Positions 50,618-63,366 of a stretch of 64,000 nucleotides of DNA are shown here, piece by piece. The notes below the pieces were generated by a model that was given only the letters and a program-made list of their open reading frames with translations, was not told the origin of the DNA and did not search any database. Position 1 is the stretch's first letter, and the number at the start of each line of letters is the position of its first letter. Origin of the DNA: Actinostola sp. cb2023 (lineage: Eukaryota; Cnidaria; Anthozoa; Actiniaria; Actinostolidae); contig JAUJYZ010000974.1 in the NCBI GenBank assembly GCA_033675265.1, positions 1,120,001-1,184,000 of the forward strand, in the 5' to 3' direction. The position numbers were made by a program, and so were the translations under genes.

Positions 50618-52217
50618 ATAGTAATTTGCACAACAATAGACAGTCCATTCACAAGATACACTAGGTTATTTTGTCCTCCAAATCAATAAGCGTGCACGAT
50701 AGCCTAGTGGTGCGGGGCAGTTATTTAGTGGGACTAGGATCCGACTGTTCCCTCCCTCTTTGATCACTAAGCTGATTGGTGTAATGCCCGGATAGCGCGG
50801 ATGGGGCCGAAATCTTCATCCTATACGTAACATACGGTGACTCGGCATAATGTCCGGGAGTATGGTCCTTTTGGGGTAAATTACCGGCATTCATCTCTTT
50901 TGAACCTGGGGTCTAGGGTTCTAGTCCCAGCCGTATCAAGTTGTTTTTTTTCATTCTTTTTTTTTTGTTTTGTTTTTGTTTGTTTGTTTTCTTTTTTGGA
51001 ATTGTCAGTTACATATTTCTTCTTTTTTTTTGTAACAAAAAGGTAACTGAAAAAAAAATTGTCCAGTTAAATAATTTAATTATAAATGATTTTATATTTT
51101 GTTTAATAATTTTAATATTTAACGTTGTTTTCTTTTGAGCATTTCAACGATATTCATCAGACACAAGAATTGAGGAATTTATTATACTGGTGGTGTTCAA
51201 AGAGTGCATAGCGTAAATAGCGTAAATCAACTTATCTACTAGAATAAGATAATACAACTTATTATACATTTTAGCGTGCCGTATTTTGACTAGATGTATG
51301 CAGCCGTACGCGTACTGCACACTAAAATGTATAATCACGTTATAAAAACATGTACCTAATAATACAACCCAGTGGAAGACTGCGTTCGAATGGTAACCGC
51401 AAAGCATCTACGGATTATTGGGATGGACAGCTCCGCCTTATTGAATGTACTCTAGATCATTTCAACTGCTGTGTTCCTGTTGGAGCTTTAACACTGAGAG
51501 CACGCCATGTAAATATAGAATCCATAAATGTTTTGCAGTCGCTATTCGCACCCAGTCTCACACTCATTGAAGGCGAATAAAGTTACCTTGACTACCGTAA
51601 CGAACTACTTGAACACTGTTTCGCAGTGGTTTGTTTCGCTCCACTGCTGTGACATTGATGCGGATAATTGACTTCTTTAACATAAAACGATGCTAACAAA
51701 AATCTATGATTATATATATTATAATTTATGTGTGAGAACTGTTATTACATGCAAAATGGGTCTTAGTCAGCAAGACCCCTTTTGACAAGACAAACCCCAA
51801 TTGTTGTATCAAAATCACCTAGGATGTTGTTTTCAGCTGGAAGTTTAGCTATTCCTTCAAGATACATGTCAATCTCTCACTTTCTCATGATTCTTCAACC
51901 AGGGTGTTGTTTTGAGTTCGGGCATGCGCACAATCAAAACACTCGAGATAGTTTTTCTTTGTGAAACTACCAGAACGCTACTTTGGTTCAGTATTTTTCA
52001 TTTTTGCATGGGTCGATGTGTTGTCTAGGAGCACATCTCAATATGAGAACTGTTATTACAAAATGGGTCTTAGTCAACAAGGCCGTTTTGAGAACACAGA
52101 CTTCATATATATATTAATAACTATTTTAAATGATTAGACATTATTAAAATAATTATTTTCTTGAGTATAAAATGTTCTTACAAAAACAAACGGTCAGAAA
52201 AAAAGAATTTGTTTTCC

Positions 52218-52300
52218 GGTGCAGCGAGGAATCGAACCCGCGCCCGTGTGCTTCTAACGCGCTGTGTTTCCGTGTGTTTAACAGTGCGAGCCACGGGACC
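52218..52300 (-). ncRNA. tRNA-derived segment (unit 4)
   Basis: Identical in its core to the unit 2 copy. Confidence 0.45.
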
Positions 52301-53949
52301 ATAGTAATTTGCACAACAATAGACAGTCCATTCACAAGATACACTAGGTTATTTTGTCCTCCAAATCAATAAGCGTGCACGATAGCCTAGTGGTGCGGGG
52401 CAGTTATTTAGTGGGACTAGGATCCGACTGTTCCCTCCCTCTTTGATCACTAAGCTGATTGGTGTAATGCCCGGATAGCGCGGATGGGGCCGAAATCTTC
52501 ATCCTATACGTAACATACGGTGACTCGGCATAATGTCCGGGAGTATGGTCCTTTTGGGGTAAATTACCGGCATTCATCTCTTTTGAACCTGGGGTCTAGG
52601 GTTCTAGTCCCAGCCGTATCAAGTTGTTTTTTTCATTCTTTCTTTTTTTGTTTTGTTTTTGTTTGTTTGTTTTCTTTTTTGGAATTGTCAGTTACATATT
52701 TCTTCTTTTTTTTTGTAACAAAAAGGTAACTGAAAAAAAAATTGTCCAGTTAAATAATTTAATTATAAATGATTTTATATTTTGTTTAATAATTTTAATA
52801 TTTAACGTTGTTTTCTTTTGAGCATTTCAACGATATTCATCAGACACAAGAATTGAGGAATTTATTATACTGGTGGTGTTCAAAGAGTGCATAGCGTAAA
52901 TAGCGTAAATCAACTTATCTACTAGAATAAGAGTGCAAACCATATGTCCGTGAAATAATACAACTAATTATTATACATTTTAGCGTGCCGTATTTTGACT
53001 AGATAGCGTGCCGTATTTTGACTAGATGTATGCAGCCGTACGCGTACTGCACACTAAAATGTATAATCACGTTATAAAAACATGTACCTAATAATACAAC
53101 CCAGTGGAAGACTGCGTTCGAATGGTAACCGCAAAGCATCTACGGATTATTGGGATGGACAGCTCCGCCTTATTGAATGTACTCTAGATCATTTCAACTG
53201 CTGTGTTCCTGTTGGAGCTTTAACACTGAGAGCACGCCATGTAAATATAGAATCCATAAATGTTTTGCAGTCGCTATTCGCACCCAGTCTCACACTCATT
53301 GAAGGCGAATAAAGTTACCTGGACTACCGTAACGAACTACTTGAACACTGTTTCGCAGTGGTTTGTTTCGCTCCACTGCTGTGACATTGATGCGGATAAT
53401 TGACTTCTTTAACATAAAACGATGCTAACAAAAATCTATGATTATATATATTATAATTTATGTGTGAGAACTGTTATTACATGCAAAATGGGTCTTAGTC
53501 CGCAGCAAGACCCCTTTTGACAAGACAAACCCCAATTGTTGTATCAAAATCACCTAGGATGTTGTTTTCAGCTGGAAGTTTAGCTATTCCTTCAAGATAC
53601 ATGTCAATCTCTCACTTTCTCATGATTCTTCAACCCGGATGTTGTTTTGAGTTCGGGCATGCGCACAATCAAAACACTCGAGATAGTTTTTCTTCGTGAA
53701 ACTACCAGAACGCTACTTTGGTTCAGTATTTTTCATTTTTGCATGGGTCGATGTGTTGTCTAGGAGCACATCTCAATATGAGAACTGTTATTACAAAATG
53801 GGTCTTAGTCAACAAGGCCGTTTTGAGAACACAGACTTCATATATATATTAATAACTATTTTAAATGATTTGACATTATTAAAATAATTATTTTCTTGAG
53901 TATAAAATGTTCTTACAAAAACAAACGCTAAAAAAAGAATTTTTTTCTC

Positions 53950-54032
53950 AGTGCATCGAGGAATCGAACCCGCGCCCATGTGCTTCTAACACGCTGTGTT
54001 TCCGTGTGTTTAACAGTGCGAGCCACGGGACC
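53950..54032 (-). ncRNA. tRNA-derived segment (unit 5)
   Basis: The most diverged copy (ATGTGCTTCTAACACGC on the plus strand), but the B-box is unchanged. Confidence 0.45.
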
Positions 54033-55180
54033 ATAGTAATTTGCACAACAATAGACAGTCCATTCACAAGATACACTAGGTTATTTTGTCCTCCAAATCA
54101 ATAAGCGTGCACGATAGCCTAGTGGTGCGGGGCAGTTATTTAGTGGGACTAGGATCCGACTGTTCCCTCCCTCTTTGATCACTAAGCTGATTGGTGTAAT
54201 GCCCGGATAGCGCGGATGGGGCCGAAATCTTCATCCTATACGTAACATACGGTGACTCGGCATAATGTCCGGGAGTATGGTCCTTTTTGGATAAATTACC
54301 GGCATTCATCTCTTTTGAACCTGAGGGTCTAGGGTTCGAGTCCCAGCCGTATCAAGTTGTTTTTTTCATTCTTTCTTTTTTTGTTTTGTTCTTGTTTGTT
54401 TGTTTTCTTTTTTTGGAATTGTTTACATATTTCTTCTTTTTTTTGTAAAAACAAGGTAACTGAAAAAAATATTGTCCAGTTAAATAATTTAATTATAAAT
54501 GATTTTATATTTTGTTTAATAATTTTAATAGTTAACGTTGCTTTCTTTTGAGCAATAAGATTTAAACGATATAATCATTGCAGATTTTCAATCAAGTCAC
54601 CAATAATTTTAGGAAATTTACCTGTCTTTCAGGATATTTGGTCGAAATTGACGTGCGATCGAGATATGTGCTCGAATTTTGGCGAGAAGTAAAGCTAGTT
54701 GAGTTCGGATCGCTCGAACAGTTTCCTCCCTTATCTCCTTCTTACTCTTTCAGGGGTACTTTCGTGAAAAATGCTCTAATGGCGGTGAAACGCCGTCACA
54801 GCATCGAAAGTAGTAAGAACAACACATTAGTGAAATTTTTTTTTATTATTTACGAAAAATCTTGAAATACGTAGGGATGTTTTAAAGCCACATACATTTA
54901 CTGTAAATATGAAAATTAAACAACGGTCTTCACGGTCTTCACAGATAATTCTTCGTTTGCAACCACGTGGTATTTGGCGAATTACGCTGTCGATTTTAAT
55001 TTATACGGCTGTTCTCAAATTGCAAAATATCATTTCCTTTGCCAAATAAAATAAAAAGTTTATGAGCTTGTAGAGCTATCAAAATAACACCTCTGAGCAA
55101 AATTTTGGAGCACAAGAGCATTTCTTTACCGAGCTATTGGCGAACGAATTTCCAAATATTCCAGTGTGTTTGTATAGCGG

Positions 55181-55220
55181 CGCCATGTTGGAAGACAACT
55201 GGATGTCTTCCAACATGGCG
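55181..55220. repeat. Short perfect inverted repeat (CGCCATGTTGGAAGACA)
   Basis: Two 17-bp arms are exact inverses around a 6-bp loop. It could be a tiny MITE remnant. Confidence 0.6.
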
Positions 55221-55694
55221 GCCAAAATTTCAAAAAATTAATTCAAGCTTAGAGTTGATAAACACCACTTAATTTCACTATAAATAGAACTTCTAAACAT
55301 GTATAAAACTAAAGACATTTAATTTGGTACAAATTTGTTGTTTTCCACGACTTTTCAGAGACGTGACTAGCGCTAAGTAAGAGTTGCGTGACAAAAACTC
55401 GGACACAAAACATCGAGCCCATCTGAAAATTTCAACAATAATTCATATCACAATTCTCTAAAATACTGCCAAGAATCAAGTTGATAGAATTCATAACTAA
55501 TTTTAGAATTAATTCTCAAGGGGAGTGACGTCAAGTGCAAACGAAGAATGAGCTTGGGCTCCCTGTGATCAGGGCAGGAATACTTACTTGTATGCAAAGT
55601 TTCAGAGAAATCTATTTTTTCAAGTGGCCAGCTGATGTTAGTATTCTCTAGAAAATGACTCCGTTAAGAATCAACGTATTTAGCGGTGGATTTT

Positions 55695-55750
55695 ATAGGC
55701 TCGTTTTCCAGCCGTAGTGGTTTCGGCGCCCGCCTGAAAACCGAGCCTAT
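55695..55750. mobile_element. 56-bp miniature inverted-repeat insertion with 7-bp duplication
   Basis: ATAGGCTCGTTTTCCAG and CTGAAAACCGAGCCTAT are imperfect inverse ends. GGATTTT stands immediately outside on both sides (55688-55694 and 55751-55757). Confidence 0.65.
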
Positions 55751-56850
55751 GGATTTTACTAATGGAAGTATTTATTCAGCTCACATTTTCCCGTGTTTTA
55801 ACCGTTTACTCTGCTTGTATAGTTGCCAATTAAGGCCGACAGCTTCGAGGCTTCAATTGTTCTTGAATCCTTTCGTAATTCAATCAACTGGTTTTCTCGG
55901 AAACAGCAACGTTTCACAAGAAAGGAAAGTGAATGACTGCTGGACAAATAAAACACAATTACGAAATTTTGTGACGCGCGCGGTGTCTCAAGTTACTAAC
56001 CAACACCTAACACTGTGAGAAGTCAAGCGCTTGCGGCAAGGAAGTTCCTCAGGAAATGTTTTAAAAATGAAGTTTTTTCACTGAGTAATCATTGTCACTC
56101 ATGTGTGTTGGTTCCTGTCGTCAGTTCTTATGTCCGTTCTTCCATTAAATAAAAACAAGTTCAGATTTTTTCCCTCTCACTTTGTGAAGACAACTCGTGC
56201 CTTATCGTTGGTGAATGTGTTGAGGTAGGTGATCAGCCGGTAAGCAAGATAAACTAAGGCTCGGTCCACACGTGCAGAGTTGTCAAATCCCGTTCGCGAA
56301 GATATCTTTTACTCCGATGATTGTGAAAACGCTCTCCAAAGTGGACAGTTTTGAAAATGGCAAACTTAATTGTGGACGCTCGAAAACTGACAAAGTTTTG
56401 AAAACGCGTATCCATGCATGTGGACGTAGCCTTATCAAGCATCTGTGTGCTATACCCTGGTCAAATTAAAAACGATGTATATTTTATTTTATTCATTTCT
56501 CATCCCCCAAGTCAGTCAAGTTAGCATTAAATCCCAAAGGAACGCATACGAATAGAAGCTCAATTTAAAACAAAAAATTATGTTTTGCCGGATTGTGATA
56601 AGGTAACTGAGTATACGTAGTCCAAGGATCGACTCAGGAAAGACCAGAACCGAGTCCTTAGATGTACGACTTGTCTTTGCTGAGTATTGTTATTGACTAT
56701 CCAATGTGTTCTGGCAGAATATTCGTAGACGGGTTTTTACTATTTGACAAGTCTTCATTTGTGATAACCGTTATATACCCACCCTCACTCCCACGGGCGT
56801 GGAGAATCCCTACGGGCATCGTCAAGATACTGATTAAACTATCCAGCCGT

Positions 56851-57053
56851 ATTACACAACAACCCTTGTACGTAATATCGCATATTAGTCGGTATTACAC
56901 AACAACCCTTGTACGTAATATCGCATATTAGTCGGTATTACACAACAACCCTTGTACGTAATATCGCATATTAGTCGGTATTACACAACAACCCTTGTAC
57001 GTAATATCGCATATTAGTCGGTATTACACAACAACCTGGCCTTGTACGTAAAT
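56851..57053 (+). repeat. 43-bp tandem repeat, about 4.5 copies
   Basis: ATTACACAACAACCCTTGTA recurs at 56851, 56894, 56937 and 56980 with a partial fifth at 57023. Copies are identical up to a 3-bp insertion in the last. It has no spacers. Confidence 0.95.
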
Positions 57054-57971
57054 AGTTAGTGTACGTTAGCGCACAGTAATTGGAGACGATAACGAAGCCG
57101 TCCTTTCTCGTAATTTACGGTACTTTTCGCTTTCCATCGTCCTAAAATAATCGAAAGAGCAGAAAGCACTGGATACGAAGGTGAAAGCTAAAAGCTAAGT
57201 CATTGAAGAAACGCACGCTCTTCATCTAGCGCTGTTCTACAGTAGGCTTCGTCCCGTGCAGGATAGATCTATTGGATAACAGCATTATCTGATCATGCAC
57301 AAATGAGGATCTAGAGAGAGAGAATTTACAGTAGCCAAGCGTCTGCATTAGTTTTCAGTGTTAACGGATGATATGAAAAAAAAAGAGGGGAAAAAAAAAA
57401 GAAAGAATAAAAAGTAAGAATGAAAAGAAAAGAAATTAGAAGACGTAAAAATTAAAGAAATAAAAATGCTTTGGATACTATGGATACTAAGTGGGATTTT
57501 CTTTATGAATTATGTTAATATTTGTCTTATCTGAGTTTCATTTGCTCCTAAATGAGATGTCCTTCGCGGCAAATATCCATATCAAATGACGGCAAAGTCT
57601 ATCAACCTTTTGCTCGAAGATTCTCAAATTGTTTTTCGTGAAAACTGGTTGTAGTTGTTTGTTTTAGTTTCAACAGATGCTCATTTACTCCCACGAAGTA
57701 CTATTTACTCGGTTCTTTTACACGATGTTAAAGAGTTCTACATATACTTGTTAAATAGTTAATATATATCCAAATAGAATTTCGATTTCGATTAGAAATT
57801 AGAAATGTGAATTGTAGAAAAATTAATCCAGAAATATTTCTCGTAAGACGGGATTCTTTGCAGCCTGGATAACCGGCTCGAGGGGCTCAGATCACGGCTT
57901 GGTTACTGAGCCGATTGATTAGTGAAGTCGCTTGTGCTATAAAAACAAGTCGTTAAGTTTGTTTGTATTAG

Positions 57972-59296
57972 CACAGGTAGCCCAAGCTCAGTATCAGTGG
58001 CGTAAATACAGTAAATGTATGGGCTTTCTTGTGTACTTGAATAAATAAATAAATAATCGTTTGCCTTTATTCGACTCGTACTTGTTCCTTGTGTTGTCCT
58101 TTACCTCTGTAGGAATTTCTAGGCCATTTCGCTTGAAATTGAGAGAGTTACGGCGGTTTAAAAAATAATTCCCTACCAGTAAGAAAATATAGAAGGTAGG
58201 TCACTCATGGCCGCCAGCGAACTCACATGGTCCCACTCAAATGCTCGTAAATCTCTCGAAACTAGACATAACGCCAAATTTCTTTCGGTAAACTGTAGTC
58301 CAATACAAGTTCGATAAATCACACTACCATTCCCTTCTCTTACTCATCGCTATCTGCATCCATGAGGAAGGTTTTTGTGACTTTCATCGGCAACATGAAC
58401 CTCTGTACCTTCAAGTCTGACACGGATTTTGAACGGCCGTACAAAAATGCACACACCGGGGAGGGACAGAGGTACATTTGACACTTGAATAAAATTTCCG
58501 TACCTTCCCGTGAGGATTGCAACCATATCTTGTCAGAGATTATAACAAAATCTTTTCTTCGAATTCGTGTTGATTTCAATACCCCATTTGGAATTTGCTC
58601 CAAAGGCCTTTTCCTTGAAATCAGAAGCATTAATTTGACAGAAGAAATACTGTAATCTATGATAGAACGAAATTTTATTCAAGTGTCAACTTGATTAGAT
58701 TATTATATACTGCACGTTCGTATTTTGAACGAGCTTCACGCTCCTGGATCGGACGACACGTGTTGAAATAAACTATTGTATTGTATTGTACCTCTGTCCC
58801 TCCCCGGTGTGTGCATTTTTGTACGGCCGTTCAAAATCCGTGTCAGACTTGAAGGTACAGAGGTTCATGTTGCCGATGAAAGTCACAAAAACCTTCCTCA
58901 TGGATGCAGATAGCGATGAGTAAGAGAAGGGAATGGTAGTGTGATTTATCGAACTTGTATTGGACTACAGTTTACCGAAAGAAATTTGGCGTTATGTCTA
59001 GTTTCGAGAGATTTACGAGCATTTGAGTGGGACCATGTGAGTTCGCTGGCGGCCATGAGTGACCTACCTTCTATATTTTCTTACTGATAGGGAATTATTT
59101 TTTAAACCGCCGTAACTCTCTCAATTTCAAGCGAAATGGCCTAGAAATTCCTACAGAGGTAAAGGACAACACAAGGAACAAGTACGAGTCGAATAAAGGC
59201 AAACGATTTTTATTTATTTATTCAAGTACACCAGAACAAGAAAGCCCATACATTTACTGTATTTACGCCACTGATACTGAGCTTGGGCTACCTGTG
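57972..59296. mobile_element. Foldback element B (CACAGG termini, 7-bp target duplication)
   Basis: Arms of about 507 bp (57972-58477 and 58788-59296) are inverted copies starting CACAGGTAGCCCAAGCTCAG. GTATTAG flanks both ends (57965-57971 and 59297-59303). The 310-bp centre includes AATAAACTATTGTATTGTA. A 96-codon minus frame (58340-58630) lies mostly in the left arm and is broken in the right arm. Confidence 0.88.
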
Positions 59297-59303
59297 GTAT
59301 TAG

Positions 59304-60450
59304 AACTGATTTTCATATCAGTGGCGGCGAGATAAAAAACATCACATAAACTTCAGTTTCCCTTGGTTTTCCAAACAAAATACAAAAATTGAAGATAAAT
59401 TAAAGATAAAACTTTGTCGGGTAGTTTACGTCACCGACATGCGCAGTTGTACTCTCAAATTCGAAGTCGCAAAGGCCAATGTAACATAGAAAATGCATTT
59501 TCAAAGAACTTAATTGCCCATGAGAAAGTCAAACAATATTTGTTGTCCAGACCATGTAACCATTCCCTTGAGTATAACTTCTTTTCTTTCTTGTTATTAA
59601 ACACATGAACAAATACATGGAAATACTTTGAACAAAGAACTGTTATTCCCAAGAGAACTGAGATGGAAGAACAATCTAAGTTAACTGGTTATTAACTCAG
59701 TACGTAGTGATTACCCTGAAAGCATAGGAGATCATTAAACTGGATAATGATTGCCGTCAAAGAAAATCGACCTTAATTGTCAGACATTAAAGATGTTGCT
59801 ATCAAAACTCTACCTTCAAACTCACCATGAAGATATTACGACGGATCACGATTTAAGTTGTTAATAGTTGTTGGCATAAGTGGGTTAATGATTGACAGCA
59901 AAGATTGTTATTGTCACAGTGAAATGACAACATCAACTAAACTGGGAATTGATTGAGTGATGTATATTTACCCAACGAATAAACTAAGTTTCATCTCTGT
60001 CGTAACAAGATGCTCAAAGCCGTCAGCATCGAAGTGAAGCTATATCCCCCTCAGCATAATCTAACCAAGCGGAAGCAGTAAATGTCAACTTAGCGAGGCA
60101 AAAACTTATATAAGTGAAACATTCCCATCAGCAAGGTAAAAGCGCATGGCAACAGGGGAAGTGAATGCGTCATTTGCGGACACTTTGAGACGATATTTAT
60201 TCTAGTGATTTCAGGGTCCGATATGGCAAAGATCAATACTGTCTTTTCTAGATGTTTAAGGTAAAATACACTTTTAACACCACTGCATGCCTCCTACTAG
60301 GTCCTTGGGAAGTATCCAGCTGTAATAACGACCAGGCGCAGGACGAAGCTTCCCATGCAACTATAGAACCAGGCAGCTCTCAATCGACTTATATTTCGGC
60401 TACGCAAACTGTGACCTCTTTTCGTAGGAAGTTTCTTCAGCGTGCGTTTG
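59304..60450. other. Upstream region of the astacin gene
   Basis: No gene or transposon ends are seen. It probably contains the astacin promoter and 5' UTR; I could not place a TATA box with confidence. Confidence 0.35.
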
Positions 60451-62170
60451 ATGAAGATGAAGCTTCTGTTAGCTGTATTCTGTGGTATATTTGCCTCCAT
60501 TCACTCCGTTCCATGGAGAGAGACCGCGAAACGCGCAGGTATGTCAAAAACACCACCTTTTAATACATTCATTTTGTGTGTGTCTTTTTTTGTAGGTTTT
60601 TTGTTTTGATACAGATAATTTCAGACAGATTTTAAATCTTTACAATGTAATACACGACCACATCAGCAAGCCAAACAAATCGGGTTAATATAGTATTGTT
60701 AGTTTTTGTAACAATGTAACAATTTGGAATTCAGTATGATGCGCAGTATTCAGTAAGCAATCTCGATAAGTTGTTTTCAGTTCGTTCATGTCCGCAGTGA
60801 TGAGATATTTTGTGGATCTACAAAATGATTATACAAGGCGCTGCTATATACTTTGATAATTAGAGATTTTTTAATTGTCTTTCAGTAATGGTACAATTTG
60901 AGGTGATTAATTAGGTGCTTTTCAAAAAGTTTCGAAAGTAATAATATCCAGAGTATAATTAACACTGCATTTCTAGCCAGTGCAAAGTGATCTATTAGTA
61001 ATTGCACTGCTCTTAGTCAATCAGAACCCAGTATTTGTCATGAATATTATTAGTCCTGTTTCATTTTGACTTGAAAACATTCACTGACAGTGCAACGAGA
61101 AAACATTACTGAACTGTAAATTGAGAAAGACTAGCTGTTCCTGTTGACGCAAATGAGGCAACGTATTCTGTTGACCCCTGGTTTGATGGTCGATCGAGTG
61201 GGGTTTCAGACCCCGGCCACACTACTCCGTTTTCACAGCGTTTCCTATTGTTTTCCATTCCCTTGAGGACGAAGAACAATACAAAAACGTGATACGAATA
61301 CGCATTAGTGTGCTGGGACGCGGCGCCTCAGTTTCCGGAGCCAAACTTTGAGGGTTTAACAACAACAACAAGAACTTAAAGAAATTTACTACAGATTCAG
61401 AGGTTTTAGTGTTAATTAAACGAGAGGTTCTTATTTGTAAATTAATGTCAAAGCCGACATGTAAACATTGTGTTTTTCTGTGTTTATATGTAACAAATTA
61501 GAAAATAATAGATACTGTATTCTTAGTGAGTTTATTCTTGGTTTATTATCTTAATTAAGTTTTTCAAATGTTTTCTAAATTTCCTATTTATGCGTTACGA
61601 ATCAGTACCAGTCTCGAGCGGTCTCAGTCATGAATACCAACGATTTTGCAACTGAAAATCTGTGAAGAACTTCCTTGAAAAGTCTTTGTTACTTTGCCAT
61701 TAGCAAAGTCTACTGTAAACCGAATAATGTGATGCTTATTATGTTAACGTATTTCTCTGTTTTTCTATTCAGATTCTGGTCTACCGTTGGAAGAAAATGT
61801 ACATGAACAAATTTATAAGGTCAACAAAAGTAAGTGTTTTTAAAGCAACCACGCAGCCCTTGCAGCAGTGACTAACACAACAATTCAGCCCCTCCCTCCC
61901 CCTCCAAGATGTTTTAGGGAACACGGGATATTGTTTATCACTCGATTCTTTTAATTTATACCTTTAATTTATGATAATTTATGACAGAGGACGATCTCAA
62001 ATTGTACGAGGGAGACATCATTCTTCCACCACAAGACAAAGGACCAGCTGACCTCAGGAATGATGGAGATGTAGACGGTGAATTACGAAGCAAGCGCAAC
62101 GCTGTTCGAGACAGAAAAAAATTATGGCTTAACAAAGTTGTACCTTACGAATTTGGCTACGGTTTCCCAG
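60451..62170 (+). CDS. Astacin-family zinc metalloprotease, 5' part
   Basis: Three exons: 60451-60538, 61773-61829 and 61988-62170, giving 109 complete codons and one base into the next (phases 1, 1, 1). The first 19 residues form a signal peptide (MKMKLLLAVFCGIFASIHS). A propeptide with KLYEGDIILPP follows; the peptide then reads RSKRNAVRDRKKLWLNKVVPYEFG. RSKR before NAVRD is a likely furin-type activation site, and the RNAVRD...W...VPYEF stretch is the classic start of the astacin catalytic domain. The zinc motif HExxHxxGxxHE is not in the window, so the rest of the gene lies beyond 64000. It would be a secreted, proenzyme-activated peptidase (BMP1/HMP/nas type). ATG 60451 is chosen over the out-of-frame ATG at 60252 because it opens the signal peptide. 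Confidence 0.85.
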
Positions 62171-62689
62171 GTAAAACTAGTGAAACGTTTAAACGACGAC
62201 GACAAAAATCAGTTATATTTGTCATTAAATATCTGGTATTCTAGAAACAACTTCATTTTTAAACCAAAAGCAGTTAATTCAACCCTGTGGAAGTAGGTTC
62301 ATGCATATGCTTCTTTTCTCAACTCAGCTGGGCATTGCACCCAGTCCTCTTGGCCGTAGGGTCAAGTGTGCACTTTTACACTACTGAGATTTGAATTTAG
62401 ACGCATATTGCAATGAAAGCCGATCCATAGAAAACTAAAACAATTCCAAAACACGAAATCCAGATGAATAATAAATCCAATCAAAAGCAAATATTGGGAA
62501 GCCATTCAAAAGCAAATATTGGAAAGCCAATTGAGAGAAAATTGACCAATGCCAGTCAATAAACAAGTCAGATGCCAAGCCAATCGATTAGAAATCGGGA
62601 AAACCAATCGATAAATTAAAAGCCAATCAAGAGCTGAATCGAATCGAAAAATGAAAAAGAAAAAAACCCGTCGAAAAAAAGGGTGTTCA

Positions 62690-63200
62690 GTTGAAAAACC
62701 AAAACTTCTCGTCGAAAAACCAAAAAAGTGTCCAATTGAAAAACCAAAACTTCTCGTCGAAAAACCAAAAAAGAGTTCAGTTGAAAAACCAAAACTTCTC
62801 GTCGAAAAACCAAAAAAGTGTTCAGTTGAAAAACCAAAACTTCTCGTCGAAAAACCAAAAAAGTGTCAGTTGAAAAACCAAAACTTCTCGTCGAAAAACC
62901 AAAAAAGAGTTCAGTTGAAAAACCAAAACTTCTCGTCGAAAAACCAAAAAAGTGTTCAGTTGAAAAACCAAAACTTCTCGTCGAAAAACCAAAAAAGAGT
63001 TCAGTTGAAAAACCAAAACTTCTCGTCGAAAAACCAAAAAAGAGTTCAGTTGAAAAACCAAAACTTCTCGTCGAAAAACCAAAAAAGTGTTCAGTTGAAA
63101 AACCAAAACTTCTCGTCGAAAAACCAAAAAAGTGTCCAGTTGAAAAACCAAAACTTCTCGTCGAAAAACCAAAGAAAGTGTTCAGTTGAAAAACCAAAAC
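62690..63200 (+). repeat. 45-bp tandem repeat, about 11 copies
   Basis: The unit contains GTTGAAAAACCAAAACTTCT and GTCGAAAAACCAAAAAAG and is itself a dimer of a GTYGAAAAACCAAAA half. Since 45 is a multiple of 3, several frames on both strands stay open (VEKPKLLVEKPKK, FRREVLVFQLN). A copy with a 1-bp deletion shifts frame at about 62863, so coding is unlikely. Confidence 0.9.
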
Positions 63201-63202
63201 TC

Positions 63203-63366
63203 ATAGACCGAATGCAATAATGGCGTCCAATTTCAATTGCCATTGTTCTGGACTGACTAGCCTCTCATACAGGTGAAAATGCTTTTGTGTTTCCACATGA
63301 ACACGAGGCTAGTCAGTCCAGAACAATGGCAATTGAAATTGGACGCCATTATTGCATTCGGTCTAT
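63203..63366. mobile_element. Perfect long palindrome MITE (62-bp arms)
   Basis: The arms 63203-63264 (ATAGACCGAATGCAATAATG...) and 63305-63366 are exact inverses around a 40-bp loop. Perfect identity indicates a recent insertion. It directly follows the 45-bp array. Confidence 0.85.

Larger units (their letters stand above)
46952..54555 (+). repeat. Tandem array of a ~1.68-kb unit, about 4.6 copies
   Basis: ACAAACCCCAATTGTTGTAT marks unit starts at 46952, 48427, 50105, 51790 and 53525 (spacings 1475, 1678, 1685, 1735). Copies 2-4 are almost identical. Copy 1 lacks about 200 bp after CACTCGAGAT. Copy 4 carries a 24-bp transposon end and a 23-bp duplication near 52931-53028. Copy 5 is more diverged and stops at about 54555. 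Frames of 60-87 codons recur in each copy, but their similarity only reflects recent DNA identity. Each unit has a minus-strand tRNA-like segment and a plus-strand GGTTCTAGTCCC/GGTTCGAGTCCC motif. Confidence 0.93.
54556..57971. other. Intergenic stretch, no supported gene
   Basis: It holds the hairpin at 55181-55220, the miniature element at 55695-55750, a lone foldback terminus (GCTTGGGCTCCCTGTG) at about 55552 and the tandem repeat at 56851-57053. A purine-rich tract lies at 57375-57470. The open frames (up to 110 codons) resemble nothing known. Confidence 0.45.

Noticed and set aside
47786..51407. 87-codon and 74-codon frames repeated in each 1.68-kb unit
   Set aside because: Units are so similar that any frame would look conserved; no domain is visible and one unit carries a transposon scar inside the region.
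56851..57053. CRISPR-like regular repeats (also 39366-39575 and 12192-12739)
   Set aside because: Repeats are directly adjacent with no unique spacers, and the genome is eukaryotic.
58340..58630. 96-codon frame in foldback B
   Set aside because: It lies mostly in an inverted arm, with no match to known transposases.
62616..63220. Open frames up to 193 codons on both strands
   Set aside because: Artefact of a 45-bp repeat that lacks stops; a 1-bp deletion in one copy shows no frame constraint.
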